DNA of 64,000 bases from assembly GCA_035652335.1 (NCBI GenBank), contig DASRDZ010000071.1:5665-69664 (forward strand), in the 5' to 3' direction. Made by a program: the position numbers and the translations under genes. This stretch comes from DASRDZ01 sp035652335 (GTDB lineage Bacteria > Chloroflexota > Dormibacteria > Aeolococcales > Aeolococcaceae). Positions 54,064 through 62,299 of the stretch are shown here, in pieces. Positions within the stretch are counted from its first letter, which is position 1. The number at the start of each line of letters is the position of its first letter. Under the pieces are notes generated by a model. The model searched no databases, was not told where the DNA came from, and saw nothing but the letters and a program-made list of their open reading frames with translations.

Positions 54064-54489
54064 ATGGCCGCCGAGAAGACGTACGTCTGCACCGTCACCC
54101 GGATGCGGGTGCGCAACCCGCTGGTCCTCCCGGCCTTCGTCTGGGCCTCCGCCCGGGCCGCATGGACGGCCCGCCGCTCTCCCGGCAACGTGCGCACCCG
54201 CCTGCTCGGCCTGCCGCCCTTCCCGATCTTCTCCACCCTCAGCGTCTGGGAGTCCCGCGCCGCGCTCAACCGCTTCGCCATGTCCCCCGGCCACGCCCAG
54301 GCCGCGTCGCGCATGGGCCACTTCGCCGCGCGCGGCCGGTTCCGGACATTCGAGACCACAACTCCGCGCGTCGGCTGGCGCACCGCGGGACGCATGCTGC
54401 GCGAGCCCGACGCGGTCTGGACGCCGCAGGTGCAGTACCGCCGCGACGCCGCCGGCGAGCTGGTCGCCGCGGGGCGCCCCGCCGCCTGA
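54064..54489 (+). CDS. Monooxygenase-like (ABM/DUF3291-type) protein under PadR control
   Basis: 141 residues, single domain. The pattern VCTVTRMRVRNPLVLPAFVWASARAA, SVWESRAALNRFAMSPGHAQAA and a following GRFRTFETTTPRVGW resembles dimeric alpha-beta barrel proteins of the antibiotic-biosynthesis-monooxygenase/DUF3291 or spheroidene-monooxygenase type, which act on hydrophobic substrates without cofactors or bind haem. This is a fold guess only. GGAGGAAGGAGC directly precedes the ATG. It is the only gene downstream of the PadR-operator promoter and hence its likely target. Confidence 0.68.
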   Translation: MAAEKTYVCTVTRMRVRNPLVLPAFVWASARAAWTARRSPGNVRTRLLGLPPFPIFSTLSVWESRAALNRFAMSPGHAQAASRMGHFAARGRFRTFETTTPRVGWRTAGRMLREPDAVWTPQVQYRRDAAGELVAAGRPAA

Positions 54490-54497
54490 GCCCGGCC

Positions 54498-55487
54498 TCA
54501 GCCGCCGATCTGCGACATCGACCGCGCGGGGCGCACGAAGTCCGGCTCGTTGATGCGATGCCCGGGCTCCTTGCGCCACACCGCGTCGCGGATCACCCGC
54601 TCCAGCTCGCCGTCGCTCGCGCCGCTGCGCAGCGGGCCGCGCAGGTCGGTCTCGGTGACGGAGAAGAGGCAGGTGCGCAGCTGCCCGTCGGCGGTGATGC
54701 GCACGCGGTTGCAGCGCGAGCAGAAGGGGGCGCTGACGCTGTTGATGAAGCCCAGCTCCCCCTGCACGCCGTCGGCGAAGCCCAGCCGCTGCGCGGGATC
54801 GTGGCCGTTCTCGCGCGGCCGCATGGGGAACTCCGTCTCCACCGCCTCGAGCAGCTCGTCGCCCGGCACGACGCTGTCGCGCCCCCATTCGCCGGAGGCG
54901 TCGAGCGGCATGAACTCGATGAAGCGCACGTGCACGCCCTGCTCGCGCGCCATGCGTGCGAAGTCGAGCGCCTCGTCGTCGTTGAACCCGCGCACCACGA
55001 CGCAGTTGACCTTGACCGGCGTCAGCCCCGCCTCCCGCGCCGCCTCGATGCCGTCGAGCACGGTGTTGAGGCAGTCCCGCCGCGTGATCCGGGCGAAGCG
55101 CTCGGCGCGCAGCGAGTCGAGCGAGACGTTGACGCGGCGCAACCCCGCGCCGGCCAGCGCCTGCGCGTCGCGCCGCAGCAGGAACCCGTTGGTGGTGAGC
55201 GTCAGGTCGAGGTCGGGGTGCAGCCCGTGCAGCATCCCCACCAGGGTGGGCAGGTCGCGCCGCACCAGCGGCTCGCCACCGGTGAGGCGGATGGTCCGCG
55301 TGCCCGCCTCGACGAAGATGCGCGCCAGGCGGGTGAGCTCCTCGAAGCTGAGGATCTCGTCGCGCGGCAGCCAGGTCATCCCCTCCTCGGGCATGCAGTA
55401 GACGCAGCGGAAGTTGCAGCGGTCGGTGACGCTGATGCGCAGGTCGTCGACCACCCGACCGAGGGCGTCGCGCAACGGGATGGGCAT
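54498..55487 (-). CDS. moaA: GTP 3',8-cyclase (molybdenum cofactor biosynthesis)
   Basis: 329 residues. Radical SAM enzyme converting GTP to 3',8-cyclo-GTP, first step of molybdopterin synthesis. Seen: the radical SAM cluster RCNFRCVYCMPEEG, LTGGEPLVRRDL, NVSLDSL, the second 4Fe-4S site FCSRCNRVRITADGQLRTCLF and the essential C-terminal Gly-Gly (SQIGG). ATG at 55487 is chosen because it starts the family N-terminus and has a CACAAT box seven bases upstream. No other moa genes are in the window. Confidence 0.96.
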   Translation of the reverse strand: MPIPLRDALGRVVDDLRISVTDRCNFRCVYCMPEEGMTWLPRDEILSFEELTRLARIFVEAGTRTIRLTGGEPLVRRDLPTLVGMLHGLHPDLDLTLTTNGFLLRRDAQALAGAGLRRVNVSLDSLRAERFARITRRDCLNTVLDGIEAAREAGLTPVKVNCVVVRGFNDDEALDFARMAREQGVHVRFIEFMPLDASGEWGRDSVVPGDELLEAVETEFPMRPRENGHDPAQRLGFADGVQGELGFINSVSAPFCSRCNRVRITADGQLRTCLFSVTETDLRGPLRSGASDGELERVIRDAVWRKEPGHRINEPDFVRPARSMSQIGG

Positions 55488-55494
55488 GCGCCTG

Positions 55495-55500
55495 ATTGTG
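55495..55500 (-). promoter_or_regulatory. -10 box of moaA
   Basis: CACAAT read leftward, seven bases before ATG 55487. Confidence 0.4.
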
Positions 55501-55569
55501 GCATTGCGCGCCACAGGGCGCGCCGCGCGCCTCGCGCGCACCCTCGCTCAGCCGAGCAAGAATGCCCCC

Positions 55570-56391
55570 GTGTCCCGCCAGTACCACCTCCAGTGCGCCC
55601 CCGGCGACGTCGGAGGCTACGTCCTCCTCCCCGGCGACCCCGCCCGCTGCGCGCTCATCGCCGAGCGCTTCACCGACGCCCGCCTGGTCGCCGCCAACCG
55701 CGAGTACACCACCTACACCGGCCTCCTCGACGGCACCCCCGTCAGCGCCACCTCCACGGGCATCGGCGGCCCCAGCACCGCCATCGCCGTGGAGGAGCTC
55801 TGCAACCTCGGCGCCCACACCCTGATCCGGGTCGGCACCTGCGGCGGCATGCAGCCCGCGGTGCGCTGGGGCGACGTCATCCTCGCCCAGGCCGCGGTGC
55901 GCGACGAGGGGACGACCTTCCAGTACGTCCCCCCGGGCTACCCCGCCGTCGCCCATGCCGAGGTGCTCGACGCGCTGCGCGGCGCGGCCGCCGAGCAGAA
56001 GCCCCCGCACCACGTCGGCCTGGTCCAGTCCAAGGACTCCTTCTACGGCGAGATGGAGCCCGACCGCATGCCCGTCGCCGCCGAGCTGCGCCAGCGCTGG
56101 GACGCCTGGGTCCGGGCCGGCGTATTGGCCTCTGAGATGGAGTGCGCCACCCTCTTCGTGGTCGCGGCCGTGCGGGGCGCGCGCGCGGGGGCGGCGCTGG
56201 TCTGCGTCAACGAGACGCCGCTCACCCGCCCCATGCCCCCGCCCTCGGAGCTCCCCCTCGGCGACCTGCTCGACACCGCGACCGGCGCCGTGCGACGCCT
56301 CATCGCCCTCGACGCCGGGCGCGGGGGTCCACCCGCCATGCCTGCGACCCCGCTGAGCACCCGGCCCGGCACCGCCCCCGGCGCAGGCTAG
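55570..56391 (+). CDS. Nucleoside phosphorylase (uridine/purine nucleoside phosphorylase family)
   Basis: 273 residues of the NP-I family, which cleaves nucleosides with phosphate to base and ribose-1-phosphate. Seen: YVLLPGDPARCALIAERF (phosphate-binding GDPxR), GIGGPSTAIAVEEL, LIRVGTCGGMQP and LASEMECATLFVVAA, the ribose-binding EMEC segment. FYGEMEP and the spacing favour uridine phosphorylase-like members, but base specificity is not certain. Start GTG at 55570. The stop shares CTAG with the convergent gene. Confidence 0.9.
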   Translation: MSRQYHLQCAPGDVGGYVLLPGDPARCALIAERFTDARLVAANREYTTYTGLLDGTPVSATSTGIGGPSTAIAVEELCNLGAHTLIRVGTCGGMQPAVRWGDVILAQAAVRDEGTTFQYVPPGYPAVAHAEVLDALRGAAAEQKPPHHVGLVQSKDSFYGEMEPDRMPVAAELRQRWDAWVRAGVLASEMECATLFVVAAVRGARAGAALVCVNETPLTRPMPPPSELPLGDLLDTATGAVRRLIALDAGRGGPPAMPATPLSTRPGTAPGAG

Positions 56392-57455
56392 GGCTCCGGC
56401 GCCACCTCCTCCACCACCACGCCGGTGGCCGCCAGGAACCCGCCCGCGTCGACCACCTCCGCCGGAGCGCATGCGCCGGCGGCGTCCGCGGCGGCGAGAC
56501 GCAGCGCCATCTCGCTGAGCGCCTCGGCGGTGAACCCGTAGACGTCGCGACCGTCCAGCCGCAGGGCGCGCCGCTCGCCCGAGCGCGCGGTGGCCTGCAC
56601 GTGGCACGCCCACCTCGCCTCCCGCGACGCTCCCGACGGCCCCTCGGGACCGCCGCGCGCCCCCCGCTCCAGCAGCCGGACGACCCCGGGCACGCGCAGC
56701 AGCGTGCTGAACGCCCCCGCCCCCGGCGCGCCCGGCGACATGGCGCCGGGGACGGAGAGGTAGGCGTAGACCGTGCCCACGTCGACGTGCCGCGGCACCC
56801 AGAGCGGCTCCGCGGTGGGCAGCAGCCCGCCGGTGACGCGCCCCCAGCCGGCGTCGACGCTGCGGCGCAGGGCGCCGATCCGCAGCGGACGCAGCCGTCC
56901 GTCGCGCAGCGTCACCCCGCCCGCGGCGGCGATCCCCAGCCCGCTCACCCGCGTGCCCACGGTGGTTGCTGCCGACTCTGACGCATACACGACGTCGATG
57001 CGCTCCAGCGGCCCCATGCCCTGGGCCACCAGCGCCGCGCCGAGGTCGCCCGGCAGGTAGTCCCATCCCGACGCCGGCACCAGGGCCACGCCCGCAGCGC
57101 GGGCCGGCTGCATCAGGTCGTCGAACACCCAGCGCACGAAGGCCTGCTCGCCGGTGGAGTCGGTGTACGGCAGCCGCGCCCTGATCGCCGCCTCGACCAC
57201 CGGATGCCCAGCCTGCACGAACGGGCCGGCGCACGACACCACCGCGACGCAGCCGCGCATCGCATCGGCGAGCGCGAGCGCGTCCCACTCCACCGCGCGT
57301 GCCTCGACGCCGCCGTCACCGGGCGCGAGGGCGTCCAGTTTCTGCCGGTTGCGACCGATAGCCCGGACCTGGACGCCGCGCCGGCGCAGCGCCGCGAGCG
57401 TCAGCCGTCCGGTGAAGCCGGTGGCGCCGACCAGGGCCACGGTTCCCTCTGCCAT
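56388..57455 (-). CDS. Saccharopine dehydrogenase-like / trans-acting enoyl reductase family protein
   Basis: 355 residues. N-terminal NAD(P) Rossmann fold VALVGATGFTGRLTLAALRRRG, then VVSCAGPFVQAGHPVVEAAI and YTDSTGEQAFVRWV, ALVPASGWDYLPGDLGAAL; these blocks are typical of the saccharopine dehydrogenase-like oxidoreductases that include mycobacterial trans-acting enoyl reductase. The C-terminal half is Ala/Gly-rich and poorly conserved. The substrate is unknown, probably lipid-related. A TAGCAT -10-like box lies nine bases before the ATG (57470-57465), touching the end of the HAD gene. Confidence 0.85.
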   Translation of the reverse strand: MAEGTVALVGATGFTGRLTLAALRRRGVQVRAIGRNRQKLDALAPGDGGVEARAVEWDALALADAMRGCVAVVSCAGPFVQAGHPVVEAAIRARLPYTDSTGEQAFVRWVFDDLMQPARAAGVALVPASGWDYLPGDLGAALVAQGMGPLERIDVVYASESAATTVGTRVSGLGIAAAGGVTLRDGRLRPLRIGALRRSVDAGWGRVTGGLLPTAEPLWVPRHVDVGTVYAYLSVPGAMSPGAPGAGAFSTLLRVPGVVRLLERGARGGPEGPSGASREARWACHVQATARSGERRALRLDGRDVYGFTAEALSEMALRLAAADAAGACAPAEVVDAGGFLAATGVVVEEVAPEP

Positions 57456-57470
57456 GAGGCGGAGATGCTA

Positions 57471-58142
57471 CTACCCGGCCGCCGCGGCCATCCCGTCGAG
57501 GCGGTCGAGCACCTCCCGGGGGTGGAGCAGGAGGAAGGGCGCCCGCGGCGCGTCGCGCGCGGGCGGCGCGGCCCAGGTGGCGCGCCAGCCGGTCATCCCG
57601 GCGCGGCGGCCCGCCTCCATGTCGACCTCGCTGTCGCCGATGTACACGGCGCGCGACGGGGGCACGCCGAGGCGGCGCACCGCACGGAGCAACCCTTCGG
57701 GGTCGGGCTTCGGCGCGGCGACGTCCTCGAGCCCGACGACGGTCGCGAAGGAGGGGCGCAGCCCGCAGGCGGCCAGGCCCCATTCCAGCGGCTCACGCCG
57801 CCGCGAGGAGACCACCGCCATGGGCATGGCGCGCCGGCGCAGCTCGTCGAGCACGGCGCGGACGCCGCGGTGGACGCGGGGGCGGACCCGCTGGTCGAAG
57901 AGCGGCAGCACCTCGGCGCCCCGGCCGGGCCAGGCCAGCTCGAGGCGCTGGATGATCGGCTGGCCCTCGGTGGCCCAGAAGACCTCGGCACCCGCGGCGG
58001 CGGCCGGGTCGCGACGGATCAGCTCGGCGACCGCGGCCTCGTCGGCGAAGCGGGTGGCCACCAGGGTGCCGTCGTAGTCCCAGACCACGGCGTCGATGTG
58101 CGGGCGTGCTGAGTCGGGCAACGACGAGGGCAGGGCGCTCAT
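57471..58142 (-). CDS. HAD-superfamily hydrolase (phosphoglycolate phosphatase-like)
   Basis: 223 residues. All four HAD motifs are present: VVWDYDGTLV (nucleophile Asp and acid Asp), MAVVSSRRREPLEW (Ser), KPDPEGLL (Lys) and YIGDSEVDMEAG (acidic pair). The cap is of the alpha-helical C1 type between motifs 1 and 2. Likely a small-molecule phosphatase; the substrate cannot be read from sequence. A TGC-TACTCT extended -10 near 58200-58208 would give a leader of about 60 bases containing a GGCGCC/GGCGCC hairpin. Confidence 0.88.
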   Translation of the reverse strand: MSALPSSLPDSARPHIDAVVWDYDGTLVATRFADEAAVAELIRRDPAAAAGAEVFWATEGQPIIQRLELAWPGRGAEVLPLFDQRVRPRVHRGVRAVLDELRRRAMPMAVVSSRRREPLEWGLAACGLRPSFATVVGLEDVAAPKPDPEGLLRAVRRLGVPPSRAVYIGDSEVDMEAGRRAGMTGWRATWAAPPARDAPRAPFLLLHPREVLDRLDGMAAAAG

Positions 58143-58273
58143 GGCCAGGGTCGACCGCTTCCCACACGAACCGGCGCCCCTCGGCGCCTGGAGATCGAGA
58201 GTAGCACCGGGTGACGCGAGCGTCGTGACGGCAGCGTGGAAGACCTCGCCAGGAGGCGGTGAAGGGCCTGCCG

Positions 58274-58624
58274 CTAGTGGAAGAGCAGCGCGGCGGCGCC
58301 CGCACCGGCGGCGATCGGCGCGCCCATGCAGGCGGCCAGCGTCGGCAGCGGATCGGTGCTGGGTGGCCACCACTGGTGGGGCACCGCGCGGCTGATCGGG
58401 ACGCGCGCCTTGCGCATCCGGGTCGGCTGCGCGAGCACGGTGACGGCCGCGACTCCGGTCAGCGCCAGCAGGAGGATCGCCTCGGCCCCGAGGCCCGCGA
58501 CGGAGTGCATCCCGGCCCGCCACAGCGCGGCGCTGGCCGCGAACACGGCGAGCCCGAGCACGACGCCGCAGAGCGCCGCCAGAAGGGGCGCCGAAACGGC
58601 GACGCGGTCGCGCTGCGGTTGCAT
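58274..58624 (-). CDS. Small membrane protein of unknown function
   Basis: 116 residues with three hydrophobic segments: LLAALCGVVLGLAVFAASAAL, AEAILLLALTGVAAVTVLA and LAACMGAPIAAGAGAAALLF, with a charged loop (TRMRKARVPISRAVPHQ) between the second and third. No family recognised. ATG at 58624 is preferred because a TACGCT box lies exactly eight bases upstream; an in-frame GTG at 58642 is the alternative. It lies between the HAD gene and the divergent LysM gene. Confidence 0.6.
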   Translation of the reverse strand: MQPQRDRVAVSAPLLAALCGVVLGLAVFAASAALWRAGMHSVAGLGAEAILLLALTGVAAVTVLAQPTRMRKARVPISRAVPHQWWPPSTDPLPTLAACMGAPIAAGAGAAALLFH

Positions 58625-58632
58625 GGACAGCG

Positions 58633-58638
58633 AGCGTA
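58633..58638 (-). promoter_or_regulatory. -10 box of the 116-residue membrane protein gene
   Basis: TACGCT read leftward, eight bases before ATG 58624; identical in sequence and spacing to the hutH promoter. Confidence 0.45.
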
Positions 58639-58700
58639 CCACCCCTGCGGGACGGCCGCCATTCGGGAGCCGCCGCAGAGGGCGTCACAGCATCGTTTCC

Positions 58701-58730
58701 TTGACGCCCCCGCCCCCCCGTGCATACTCT
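58701..58730 (+). promoter_or_regulatory. Sigma-70-like promoter of the LysM/SLT gene
   Basis: TTGACG (58701-58706), an 18-base C-rich spacer and TACTCT (58725-58730). The predicted start is near 58737, giving a 60-base leader ending in AAGGGA seven bases before the ATG. One of the two clearest two-box promoters in the window. Confidence 0.65.
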
Positions 58731-58796
58731 GCGGCAGCGACCGCTGACTCCGCGGTCCCCACGTCCCACTCCACGTCTTTCCAAGGGACCAGCGTC

Positions 58797-59594
58797 ATGA
58801 CGTCTCGGTCGAAGATCGCGGCCGCAGCGCTCGGTGCGACCGCGGCCGCGGGCGCCCCGGCGATCGCCGCGGCCACCACCTACATCGTCCGGCCCGGCGA
58901 CACCCTCAGCGAGATCGCCGTGCGCCACGGCACCACCATCCAGGCGCTGGTGCAGGCCAACAACCTCAGCAATCCCAACCTCATCCGGGTCGGCCAGCTG
59001 CTGCAGATCCCCGACACCTCGGTCGGGCTGCCCGGCTACACGCGCGGCACCCCCGACACCGAGAGCTACACGGTTCGTGCCGGGGATGGCCTGTTCAAGA
59101 TCGCCCGGGCCTACGGCGTCGACCCCACCGCGCTGGCCCGCGCCAACGGCATCGGGGTCAACACCCTGCTGCACGCGGGCGCGGTGCTGCAGATCCCCGG
59201 GCGCCTCGCCCGCGCCAACGCGCTGCTGACCCACACCGCCACCGAGGTCGGCGTCGACCCCAAGGTGGTGCGCGCGGTGGCCTGGATGGAGAGCGGCTGG
59301 CAGCAGGGCGTGGTGTCGCCGACCGGCGCCGTCGGGATGATGCAGATCGAGCCGTACACCGGCGAGTGGATCTCCAGGTACCTGGCGGGGCGGCCGCTCG
59401 ACCTCCACGTCGCCGCCGACAACGTGCTGGCGGGCTGCCTGCTCCTCCACCACCTGCTGCAGATCCACGACGGCGACGTCAACGCCACCCTGGCGGCCTA
59501 CTACCAGGGCGACTCGTCGATCGCCAAGCACGGCCTCTACGGCGACACCAAGCAGTACCAGTCGGTGGTGACCTCCCTCATCCATCGCGAATAG
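58797..59594 (+). CDS. LysM-domain lytic transglycosylase
   Basis: 265 residues, exported. Signal peptide SKIAAAALGATAAAGAPAIAAA is followed by two LysM peptidoglycan-binding domains (TYIVRPGDTLSEIAVRHGTT and SYTVRAGDGLFKIARAYGVD) and a C-terminal SLT-type catalytic domain: VRAVAWMESGWQQG with the catalytic Glu, SPTGAVGMMQIEPYTGEW and LAAYYQGDSSI. It would cleave glycan strands in the cell wall during growth or remodelling. It has its own TTGACG/TACTCT promoter and is followed by the ppx/gppA gene. Confidence 0.93.
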   Translation: MTSRSKIAAAALGATAAAGAPAIAAATTYIVRPGDTLSEIAVRHGTTIQALVQANNLSNPNLIRVGQLLQIPDTSVGLPGYTRGTPDTESYTVRAGDGLFKIARAYGVDPTALARANGIGVNTLLHAGAVLQIPGRLARANALLTHTATEVGVDPKVVRAVAWMESGWQQGVVSPTGAVGMMQIEPYTGEWISRYLAGRPLDLHVAADNVLAGCLLLHHLLQIHDGDVNATLAAYYQGDSSIAKHGLYGDTKQYQSVVTSLIHRE

Positions 59595-59612
59595 GCGTCG
59601 CGGGCTTTGCGC

Positions 59613-59618
59613 CACACT
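59613..59618 (+). promoter_or_regulatory. -10 box of the Ppx/GppA gene
   Basis: CACACT eight bases before GTG 59627, 18 bases after the transglycosylase stop. Confidence 0.35.
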
Positions 59619-59626
59619 GTCGCACC

Positions 59627-60538
59627 GTGAACGGACGACGGGTGGCCGCGGTCGACGTGGGCAGCAACACGGTGCACATGCTGGTGGGCACCGCGGAATC
59701 CGACGGCACGGTGCGCGAGGTGCACCGCGAGGTGCTGATGCCCCGGCTGGGCGCGGCGGTGCAGGCCACCGGCCGGATCGGCGAGGGACGCATCCGCGAG
59801 GTGTCCGAGTCGCTGGCGCGGCTGGCCTCGGTGGCGGGCGAGCACGGCGCCGCGGTGCGCCTGCTTGGCGCCACCGAGGCGGTGCGCAAGGCAGCGGATC
59901 GCGAGGCGGCGGTGCGCGCATTCGGCGCGGCGTTCGGCGCGCCCTGCGTGGTGCTGCCGGGTGAGGTGGAGGCGCGGCTGTCCTTCCGCGGGGCCTCGAG
60001 CGTGGTCACGGGTCACGGCACGCTGCTGGTGTGCGACATCGGCGGCGGCAGCACCGAGTTCGCCGTGGGGCCGCGCCGTCACGCCTCGACGGTGCGCAGC
60101 CTGCCCATCGGCTCCGGCGCGGCGACCGACCGCTGGCTCCACTCCGACCCGCCCACCGACGGGGAGCGCCGCGCCTGCTTCGAGGGCGTGATGGCGGTGC
60201 TGCGCTCGGCTCCCGAGGCGCACCCCGACCACGTCGTGGCCACCGGCGGCACCGCCTCCACCCTTCCCGTGCTGCTCGGCCGCGACCGCGAGGCCCACCT
60301 CGACGCCGACGACCTGGCCCGCTGCCGCGAGCTGCTCGCCCGCCACCCCAGCGCCGAGATCGCCGCCCACCACGGCCTGGAGTCGGCGCGCGCCCGAGTT
60401 CTGGCCGGAGGTGTCGAGATCGTCGACGCCGTGCGCCTTCTCTTCGACGCGGAGCGCATCCGCGTCACCATCCACGGGCTGCGCAGCGGGATGATCCTCG
60501 CCCACGCCGAGTCGGGGGACCGCTGGGTCGAGGGCTGA
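59627..60538 (+). CDS. Exopolyphosphatase / pppGpp phosphohydrolase family protein
   Basis: 303 residues of the Ppx/GppA family in the actin-like ATPase fold. Seen: VAAVDVGSNTVHMLVG (phosphate 1 motif), ATEAVRKAADREA, TLLVCDIGGGSTEFAVG (phosphate 2) and VVATGGTASTLPVL (adenosine-like motif). It lacks the C-terminal HD extension of E. coli Ppx, as in short actinobacterial Ppx1-type proteins. It would degrade polyphosphate or pppGpp; which cannot be decided. GTG start at 59627, with a CACACT box eight bases upstream. Confidence 0.88.
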   Translation: MNGRRVAAVDVGSNTVHMLVGTAESDGTVREVHREVLMPRLGAAVQATGRIGEGRIREVSESLARLASVAGEHGAAVRLLGATEAVRKAADREAAVRAFGAAFGAPCVVLPGEVEARLSFRGASSVVTGHGTLLVCDIGGGSTEFAVGPRRHASTVRSLPIGSGAATDRWLHSDPPTDGERRACFEGVMAVLRSAPEAHPDHVVATGGTASTLPVLLGRDREAHLDADDLARCRELLARHPSAEIAAHHGLESARARVLAGGVEIVDAVRLLFDAERIRVTIHGLRSGMILAHAESGDRWVEG

Positions 60539-60545
60539 GCCGGGG

Positions 60546-61352
60546 TCAGGCGGCCTTCCGGCCGGTGTCGAGGGGAAGCGAGAGGCAGCGCACCCCACCG
60601 CCCGACTTCATGAACTCGGTCATGGGCAGGGCGATGGTGTCGAAGCCCTCGGCGTGGAGCTCGGGACCGAGGCGCTCGGCGGCGGTCGAGGAGATCACCC
60701 GGCTGCCCAGGGCGATGGCGTTGCAGGCGAAGCCGGCCGCCACCTCGGTGGGCACCTCGATGACGTGCGGCACCAGCCTGCGGATGGTTCTGGCCGATCG
60801 TGGCGAGAACGCCTGGGGCGCGAAGATCACCGTGCGCTCGTCGAGCGGGCAGAAGCAGGTGTCGAGGTGGTAGAAGCGCGGGTCGACCAGCTCCAGCGAG
60901 ACGACGTCGACGCCCAGGGCGCGGCCGGCGAAGCGGTGCGCCTCGCGGTCGGTGCGGAAGCCGTACCCGGCGAACAGGGTGTCGCCGACGAACAGCGCGT
61001 CACCGGCGCCCTCGAAGGCCATCTCCCGGGGCGGCCGCACCACCTCGAACCCCTGCGACTCGAAGGCCTTCTCCCAGAGCACCTCCTCACCCTGGCGCTC
61101 GGGATGGCGGAAGCGGCTGAGCACAGCGGTGCCGTCCCAGACCACGCCGGCGTTGGCGGTGAAGACCATGTCGGGCAGGCCGGGCACCGGTTCGGCGAGC
61201 ACGACGTCCTGTCCCAGCTCGACGTAGGCGCGCTGCAGCGCCTCCCACTGCTGCATGGCCCGGTTGCGGTCGACCGCGTTGGCGACGTGCATCCAGGGGT
61301 TGATCTCGTACTCGACGCCGAAGAACTCGGGTCGACACATCAGGATCGCCAT
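60546..61352 (-). CDS. Amidinotransferase-fold hydrolase (dimethylargininase/arginine deiminase-like)
   Basis: 268 residues of the guanidine-modifying superfamily. Seen: MCRPEFFGVEYEINPWM, the acidic substrate-binding segment PDMVFTANAGVV, the catalytic His in RFYHLDTCFCPLD and the nucleophile Cys in SGGGVRCLSLPL. This set corresponds to COG1834, containing dimethylarginine dimethylaminohydrolase and cyanobacterial arginine dihydrolase N-domains; the FxVxYEINPWM start favours the latter type. AAGGA lies nine bases before the ATG. It is downstream of the ku-ligase-HAD cluster but with a 125-base gap. Confidence 0.85.
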   Translation of the reverse strand: MAILMCRPEFFGVEYEINPWMHVANAVDRNRAMQQWEALQRAYVELGQDVVLAEPVPGLPDMVFTANAGVVWDGTAVLSRFRHPERQGEEVLWEKAFESQGFEVVRPPREMAFEGAGDALFVGDTLFAGYGFRTDREAHRFAGRALGVDVVSLELVDPRFYHLDTCFCPLDERTVIFAPQAFSPRSARTIRRLVPHVIEVPTEVAAGFACNAIALGSRVISSTAAERLGPELHAEGFDTIALPMTEFMKSGGGVRCLSLPLDTGRKAA

Positions 61353-61477
61353 CGGCGGGGTTCCTTGATGGCGCGCGGCAGGCCGATCGCGTCGTGCGGG
61401 GAGCTCCTGCTGCTGCGCAGCGTCCTGATCATCCCACATGCCGCCGCGCGGCAAGCCCGCGCCGTCGCAGGGGTGTT

Positions 61478-62299
61478 TCAGCCTCCCAGGGCGAAGCGCT
61501 CGATGGCCCAGGCGGCGCCGTCGTCGAGGACCGAGGGGGCGACGGTCCAGCCGCGGCGCTTCATGCCGGGCTCGGCCTGCCCCATCACCACCGGGATCCC
61601 GGCGATCTCCAGCATGGGCAGGTCGCTGGGCGCGTCGCCGAGGACGAGGGTCTCGCCGGCGGGGATGCCCAGCTGGGTGCAGAGCGCGTGCAGGGCGTTC
61701 CCCTTGTCCCACTTCATGACGTGCAGCTCCAGCACCCGCTCGCCGCCGGCGTCGTGGGTGAAGATGGCGTCCTGCACCAGGATGCGTCCCAGCCCGGTGC
61801 AGCGCCGGGCGGCCGCGTGGATCAGCGCGGACGGTCCCATGGCCAGGACGCGCGTGGCGGGCCAGGCCGCCAGTTCCTCGAGGGAGACACGGCGAGTCGC
61901 GCCGCGCGCCAGGTAGCGGGCGACCGTCGGCGTGTCACGCCGCGCCGCTCCGCTCAGCTGCACCTCCCCGTGCTGCGCGCCGACCATCGGCTGCAGCCCG
62001 CAGGCGTCGATGTTGCGGACAGCAGCGGCCACAACCGATCGGGGCAGGGCCGCGGCCACCTCGACGTGCCCGCCGGGGATGCGCCGCACCGCGCCGCCGC
62101 CGGCGACGATGCAGTGCCCGCGCAGCCCGAGGTCCTCGACCAGCGCGGCGGTGCGCACCCAGCGGCGGGCGGTGGCCACCACCACCGGGATGTCGCGCGC
62201 TGCGCATGCCTGCAGCGCGGCACGCACGCGGGGCGACACCGTGCGGTCGCGCCGCACGATGGTGCCGTCGAGGTCGACGGCGACCAGCCGCACCGTCAC
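61478..62299 (-). CDS. HAD-IIB (Cof-type) phosphatase
   Basis: 273 residues. HAD motifs: LVAVDLDGTIVRRDRTVSP at the N-terminus, VVVATARRWVRTAAL (motif II Thr), KGNALHALCTQLGIP (motif III Lys) and LVLGDAPSDLPMLEIAG (motif IV, GDAPSD where GDxxND is usual). The large C2 cap lies between motifs II and III, as in Cof-type sugar or flavin phosphatases. The GTG start overlaps the stop of the pseudo-ligase gene (GTGA), tying it to the ku operon; whether it has a role there is unknown. Confidence 0.88.
   Translation of the reverse strand: MTVRLVAVDLDGTIVRRDRTVSPRVRAALQACAARDIPVVVATARRWVRTAALVEDLGLRGHCIVAGGGAVRRIPGGHVEVAAALPRSVVAAAVRNIDACGLQPMVGAQHGEVQLSGAARRDTPTVARYLARGATRRVSLEELAAWPATRVLAMGPSALIHAAARRCTGLGRILVQDAIFTHDAGGERVLELHVMKWDKGNALHALCTQLGIPAGETLVLGDAPSDLPMLEIAGIPVVMGQAEPGMKRRGWTVAPSVLDDGAAWAIERFALGG

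Noticed and set aside
57471..59921. 816-codon minus-strand frame across the HAD gene and the LysM gene
   Set aside because: Only its last 223 codons form a HAD protein; the rest is antisense to the transglycosylase and Ppx genes and lacks any motif.
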